Origin: Bacillota bacterium
Lineage (GTDB): Bacteria > Bacillota > Clostridia > Lachnospirales > Lachnospiraceae
NCBI GenBank assembly: GCA_023391695.1
Contig: JAEWAK010000037.1
Location: forward strand, 62,001 to 126,000
Length of the DNA stretch: 64,000 nucleotides
Direction: 5' to 3'
The position numbers were made by a program, and so were the translations under genes. Below are positions 60,754 to 64,000 of the stretch, in pieces. The notes under the pieces were generated by a model. It saw only the letters and a list, made by a program, of their open reading frames with translations, had not been told where the DNA came from and did not search any database. The first letter of the stretch is position 1. Each line of letters opens with the position of its first letter.

Positions 60754-62442
60754 CTAAAAAAAAACAAGAGTATTGTATATATCCAGTATTCCAAAGCCCC
60801 AATCCTGGTTGGGATATGGAATATTACTGTATCTTCTTGCTCCGCTGATCAGCATTCTTCTGATAATTACATTATTCATGATTCGAAGGTTTCCCCTTAC
60901 AATTCCCCATTCCAACAGCATTGCCGCCGCTCCTGCAGTATGGGATGCGGCTATCCCGGTTCCGGTTGCCCGGGTAATGGTATTCCCCGGCGCAGGAGCC
61001 AGAATATTCACGCCGGGTGCTGCTATGTCCGGCTTTAAACCGCTATTTTTTGTAAAACCCCTGCTGGTATTGTAAAAGAGCGTTTCATTCACCGGGTCAT
61101 AAGCGGTAACGGTTATGACATTGGTCGTATTGGCTTCATCAGATATGGACGTGTTGGAATCGGAATTAAAAAAATAGGTGTTTTCGGAAATGTAATTATA
61201 CATAGGCAGCCATAAGTGAAACCGGGTAGTCAGGTCACTGGTGCCTGAGACGACAAACCGCCAGATACCCGCTAAGGGATTCTGGAAACGCATTAATATC
61301 AATTGATCGCCGGTAACTGTTTCGCTGACCTGATTGTCAATCAGTATGGTGGTATCTCCAAAAACAACTTCCGCCGTTTCCTGTGGGCCTAAAGAAGAGG
61401 GTACATGGGTAACGAATTCGAAGTCCGGAGAATAGATATCCAGTTCCACTACATTCGGTACATACCCCCATAATTCAACGGAAAATCCGGTTTCATTTTC
61501 CGCTACATTCAAAGAGACGAGTTCCCTGTCCCTGGCCGGATTAATTTCTCCAAAATAATGATGTCCCCGGTTTCCTTCATTACCGGCAGCTGTTACAATG
61601 GAATATCCCACGTAATTCCCGATATCACGCAGATAATTGCTTAAAATACTTCTTCCCTCATGGGAACCCTGATTCGTCCCTACCCCTAAGCATATGACCA
61701 TGGGCCGGTTTAAACCTTCGGCTACTTCCAGCAGATAACTGATCCCCATCAAAATATCATTTTCCTGGTACCCTAAAACACCGTCCCGTATACGGAAAAA
61801 ATCCCTTAAATAAGGTTTCGCTTCTTTTAATTTAACAATTACCAGTTCCGAATCCGGGGCAACCCCGCTGAAACTGCTTTCCGTATTTTCTGTTCCGGCA
61901 GCCACACCTGCCAGCATGGTACCATGGCCTATCCTGTCGGTGCTTGGCAAAATCAAAAAAGGATTTTGAGACCGGAGGGCATTGTTAATCTCATCCCGGC
62001 TAAATTCCGTTCCATAGAAAAAATTATCGGGGTAATTATCACTGTCTATAGTCTGATCCCATATGGATACAATTCTGGTCGAACGGTCGGAATTCCGGAA
62101 AGCCAGATTTGTATAATCAATGCCCGTATCTACCAGACCGACTAAGACACCCTGGCCTCTCAGATTATACGCCGGATCGCTGCGTACCTGGTTTACACCG
62201 GAAGATTCCAGGCTGACAAAGGATAATAATCCGTAAATCTTTGGAATTGCAGTATAGCCAAATTTCTGTACACTGTCAGAGGTCATGTTTTCTACCGGCA
62301 AATAAGCAACACCATATCTGTTATCAACCGTCAGAACGGATATATTGGGATCATTTGAGAGGGCATTTATCGTATCAAGCCCCTGAACCATTAAATCCGC
62401 ATATTCATTACTGGTTATTTTATATCTGTCTTCCCGGTTCAT
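60754..62442 (-). CDS. S8 subtilisin-family protein lacking the catalytic serine
   Basis: 562 residues with no signal peptide. Catalytic Asp105 (VGLVDTGIDYT), His173 (IGHGTMLAGVAAG) and oxyanion Asn288 (TAAGNEG) are in place. The serine motif, normally GTSxAAPHxAG, reads GTGIAASHTAG, with Gly496 where Ser is expected, so the protein is predicted to be catalytically dead or to use another residue. The inserted domain (about 300-440) and overall size match the Csp-like S8 proteins of clostridia, among which pseudoproteases (CspC) act in spore germination. It is transcribed alone, converging with the Fur-family gene. Confidence 0.85.
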   Translation of the reverse strand: MNREDRYKITSNEYADLMVQGLDTINALSNDPNISVLTVDNRYGVAYLPVENMTSDSVQKFGYTAIPKIYGLLSFVSLESSGVNQVRSDPAYNLRGQGVLVGLVDTGIDYTNLAFRNSDRSTRIVSIWDQTIDSDNYPDNFFYGTEFSRDEINNALRSQNPFLILPSTDRIGHGTMLAGVAAGTENTESSFSGVAPDSELVIVKLKEAKPYLRDFFRIRDGVLGYQENDILMGISYLLEVAEGLNRPMVICLGVGTNQGSHEGRSILSNYLRDIGNYVGYSIVTAAGNEGNRGHHYFGEINPARDRELVSLNVAENETGFSVELWGYVPNVVELDIYSPDFEFVTHVPSSLGPQETAEVVFGDTTILIDNQVSETVTGDQLILMRFQNPLAGIWRFVVSGTSDLTTRFHLWLPMYNYISENTYFFNSDSNTSISDEANTTNVITVTAYDPVNETLFYNTSRGFTKNSGLKPDIAAPGVNILAPAPGNTITRATGTGIAASHTAGAAAMLLEWGIVRGNLRIMNNVIIRRMLISGARRYSNIPYPNQDWGFGILDIYNTLVFF

Positions 62443-62594
62443 TTAACCACCTAAATGCTTTTTATTAATAAATTAATATGTTTTTAAAGGGAAAATATGC
62501 ATAATGCTCCTTTCTCCCTGGCTCCCTGTGTATTTTGCTGCTGCCTTCCTTACATAACGCTCTCCTCCACACTCTTTCCCCGTCTTTCCTGCTG

Positions 62595-62855
62595 CTATCT
62601 GGCTGCTTTTTCCCCTTCTATACTTTTCAGGATTGCTATCTGGTCCGGTATATCGTCCCTTTCGATACTTATCTTTGTCCACATTCCAAACAATTTTTTA
62701 TTGGAACGGTGAAGATGCTCATAAAGATTCTCTTCATTTACATGGCTGTTTGGATTTACACAAACAATCAGTTTATTCACTTTGCTAAAATGGTTTGTCT
62801 TGCTTAAAATTTCAACTTCCTCTGTTATTTTATGTAATAAAACCGTATCATGCAT
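62595..62855 (-). CDS. HypA-like protein without zinc domain
   Basis: 86 residues beginning MHDTVLLHKITEEVEILSKT, the Met-His start and helix pattern of the nickel chaperone HypA, where His2 binds nickel. The IERDDIP segment follows, but the usual C-terminal CxxC-CxxC zinc ribbon is missing: the protein ends at EGEKAAR. GGAGG precedes the ATG. Neighbours are a cytochrome b5-like protein and a hydrogenase maturation protease, consistent with a hydrogenase assembly locus extending beyond the window. The HypA call is tentative. Confidence 0.55.
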   Translation of the reverse strand: MHDTVLLHKITEEVEILSKTNHFSKVNKLIVCVNPNSHVNEENLYEHLHRSNKKLFGMWTKISIERDDIPDQIAILKSIEGEKAAR

Positions 62856-62947
62856 ATTAATAACCTCCGATTTTTAATTGGTTTGTTAAAGGATAACGGG
62901 TTTGCCGGCCGGCACCCGGGACCTTTTAAACAGTCGCTATTAAGTTT

Positions 62948-63547
62948 TTAACCCGATACCAATATGCCTGCTACCGGTAGCTGTTCTAAAATTGACTCCA
63001 ATCCCCGGTGGCAGGTTGTAAACTCACTGGTTAAATCATTTCCGGAATATAATCCGAAATGGGTTCCGCCGGCCCAGCCGATTCGCCTGCTCAAATCATA
63101 TACAACCCCGTTTACTGCCACATAGGCGGGCCTGTCGCCGGCCCCGTTATAGTAACTTAATTCCTCTAAGGTAAATGTTCTTTGTACCTCCGGTTCCGGA
63201 GCTGTTCCGGGAAGTGACGGCGGAACCTGGGGCATGGCCGGTAAAGGTTCCTCTCCCGGCGCCATTCCGGGCAGCGGTTCTGCAAAAGGGGACGGCAGCG
63301 GCGCAATTTCCGGCGGCAGTTCCGGAACGGTCTTTGGTATATTTTCCGGCTGCTGCTGCGCTTTTGTGCCGGCATTTGCCGCATAACGTTCCAGCACTCT
63401 AACAAGTTCTTCCGTACGTTCTTCAATAAGATCTCTGTGATACTTTTTTTCATAAGGGGTTGTTCCGTAAGCCTCCATCTGGCTGTAATAGCTGATTTCC
63501 TTCTGAAACTGGTAAATAATATCCCTGATACCGTATTCTTCCTTCAT
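62948..63547 (-). CDS. Cytochrome b5-like heme/steroid-binding domain protein
   Basis: 199 residues. An N-terminal helical region (1-60) and a proline-rich linker (about 65-120) precede a cytochrome b5-like domain (124-199) with FTLEELSYYNGAGDRPAYVA, VYDLSR and GTHFGLYSGNDLT. Candidate axial ligands are His163 and His180. The gene overlaps the upstream protease by ATGA, so it is co-translated with it. Such short b5 domains without a signal are common in clostridia. Whether heme is bound is not known. Confidence 0.82.
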   Translation of the reverse strand: MKEEYGIRDIIYQFQKEISYYSQMEAYGTTPYEKKYHRDLIEERTEELVRVLERYAANAGTKAQQQPENIPKTVPELPPEIAPLPSPFAEPLPGMAPGEEPLPAMPQVPPSLPGTAPEPEVQRTFTLEELSYYNGAGDRPAYVAVNGVVYDLSRRIGWAGGTHFGLYSGNDLTSEFTTCHRGLESILEQLPVAGILVSG

Positions 63548-64000
63548 TCTGCTACCTTTCTTTCTTCCTGCATTGAATCAAAATGGTTGATAACCTCCTG
63601 TATTATATTTTTTTTCTTCTTCTGCAGTTCTGCCGTCAATCCGAATCCAAATGTAATTTCTTTTACTTCAATGGCCAGAATGTCCCCCTCCAGATTCGGA
63701 TAATAAAGCTTTAAAATATCCAGCAGATTATAACTGTGCTGGGTATAGCCATACCGGTTAGGAGCGTAATTATTAAGCGGAATGACTGATATTTCCCCGG
63801 GATTTTTTCCATAGCTTGCCGCGTCCAGTATAATTACGGTATCCTCATCCCTGATTTTGGATATGCAGTATCCAAAATCCGTCTCACCGTAAATGACCTC
63901 CACTCCTTTTTCCTTCAGTTCCTTTTCCATGGCTTTTGCTACAAAAATACCTATGCCGTCATCTTTCATCAGTACATTTCCCATCGCAATCAATTTTACC
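63544..64000 (-). CDS. [NiFe]-hydrogenase maturation protease, partial at right edge
   Basis: At least 150 residues; the start lies beyond the window because the frame continues through KLIAMGNVLMKDDGIG up to base 64000. GNVLMKDDGIGIFVAKAM holds the nickel-binding Asp/Glu region of HyaD/HoxM-type endopeptidases. ILDAASYGKNPGEISVIPL and the later YTQHSYNL give the His ligand. It trims the C-terminal tail of the hydrogenase large subunit after nickel insertion, so the hydrogenase structural genes should lie to the right. It overlaps the b5 gene by 4 bases. Confidence 0.85.
   Translation of the reverse strand, partial: VKLIAMGNVLMKDDGIGIFVAKAMEKELKEKGVEVIYGETDFGYCISKIRDEDTVIILDAASYGKNPGEISVIPLNNYAPNRYGYTQHSYNLLDILKLYYPNLEGDILAIEVKEITFGFGLTAELQKKKKNIIQEVINHFDSMQEERKVAE

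Noticed and set aside
62473..62682. Basic 69-residue minus-strand frame overlapping the HypA-like gene
   Set aside because: It starts inside the better-supported HypA-like gene in another frame and has low-complexity composition.

Overview
The window reads as chromosomal DNA of a Gram-positive anaerobe of the class Clostridia, most likely Lachnospiraceae. Supporting signs are strong AGGAGG ribosome sites, TTGACA/TATAAT promoters, a T-box riboswitch, PTS and LicT/LicR regulators, YesM/YesN two-component systems and clostridial lipoprotein signals. The species cannot be named from the sequence alone.

Region by region. 1-2645: the end of a sialate O-acetylesterase gene, then a BlaI-BlaR1 type repressor/sensor-protease pair with operator-like dyads. 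2863-13439 (minus): a carbohydrate uptake locus with a YesN/YesM two-component system, a solute-binding protein, two permeases and two unassigned six-hairpin glycosidases. 13792-28087: a second carbohydrate locus. Its minus-strand operon holds a binding protein, two permeases, an AlsE-like ketose-6-phosphate 3-epimerase, a ROK kinase fused to a phosphomannose isomerase, and a glycosidase. It is headed by a ROK repressor and faced by a plus-strand pair (six-hairpin glycosidase and GH38 alpha-mannosidase). 28349-34246: a beta-glucoside PTS operon (EIIBCA and 6-phospho-beta-glucosidase) controlled by a visible ribonucleic antitermination site, with its LicT-type antiterminator and an MFS transporter. 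34478-37888: trpXYZ tryptophan ABC transporter behind a Trp-specific T-box. 38032-38469: a probable type I toxin/antisense RNA pair. 38541-40888: cell-surface glycan genes. 41087-50442: a MetE-like protein, a decayed TnpB, a flavin oxidoreductase and a cellobiose-type PTS operon with a divergent LicR-type activator. 50604-54208: VOC protein, radical SAM protein, WYL regulator and a YcgQ-like protein. 54217-60597: zinc homeostasis (CobW-permease fusion, CobW GTPase, ZnuABC, Fur/Zur regulator). 60754-64000: an S8 protease homologue lacking its catalytic serine, then the start of a [NiFe]-hydrogenase maturation cluster.

The genes form several substrate-specific sugar modules, each with its own regulator, plus zinc and tryptophan acquisition units under recognisable RNA or DNA control. 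The most unusual items are the kinase-isomerase fusion beside a C3-epimerase (a possible altrose/allose-type hexose route), the type I toxin-antitoxin candidate, two tandem MITE-like inverted-repeat elements inside the znu operon, triple hairpin repeats in the fur leader, several tandem repeat arrays at regulatory positions, a GTPase-permease fusion, and a BlaR1 homologue without a penicillin-binding sensor. Residue numbers are hand counts, and family names rest on motif recognition, not database searches.
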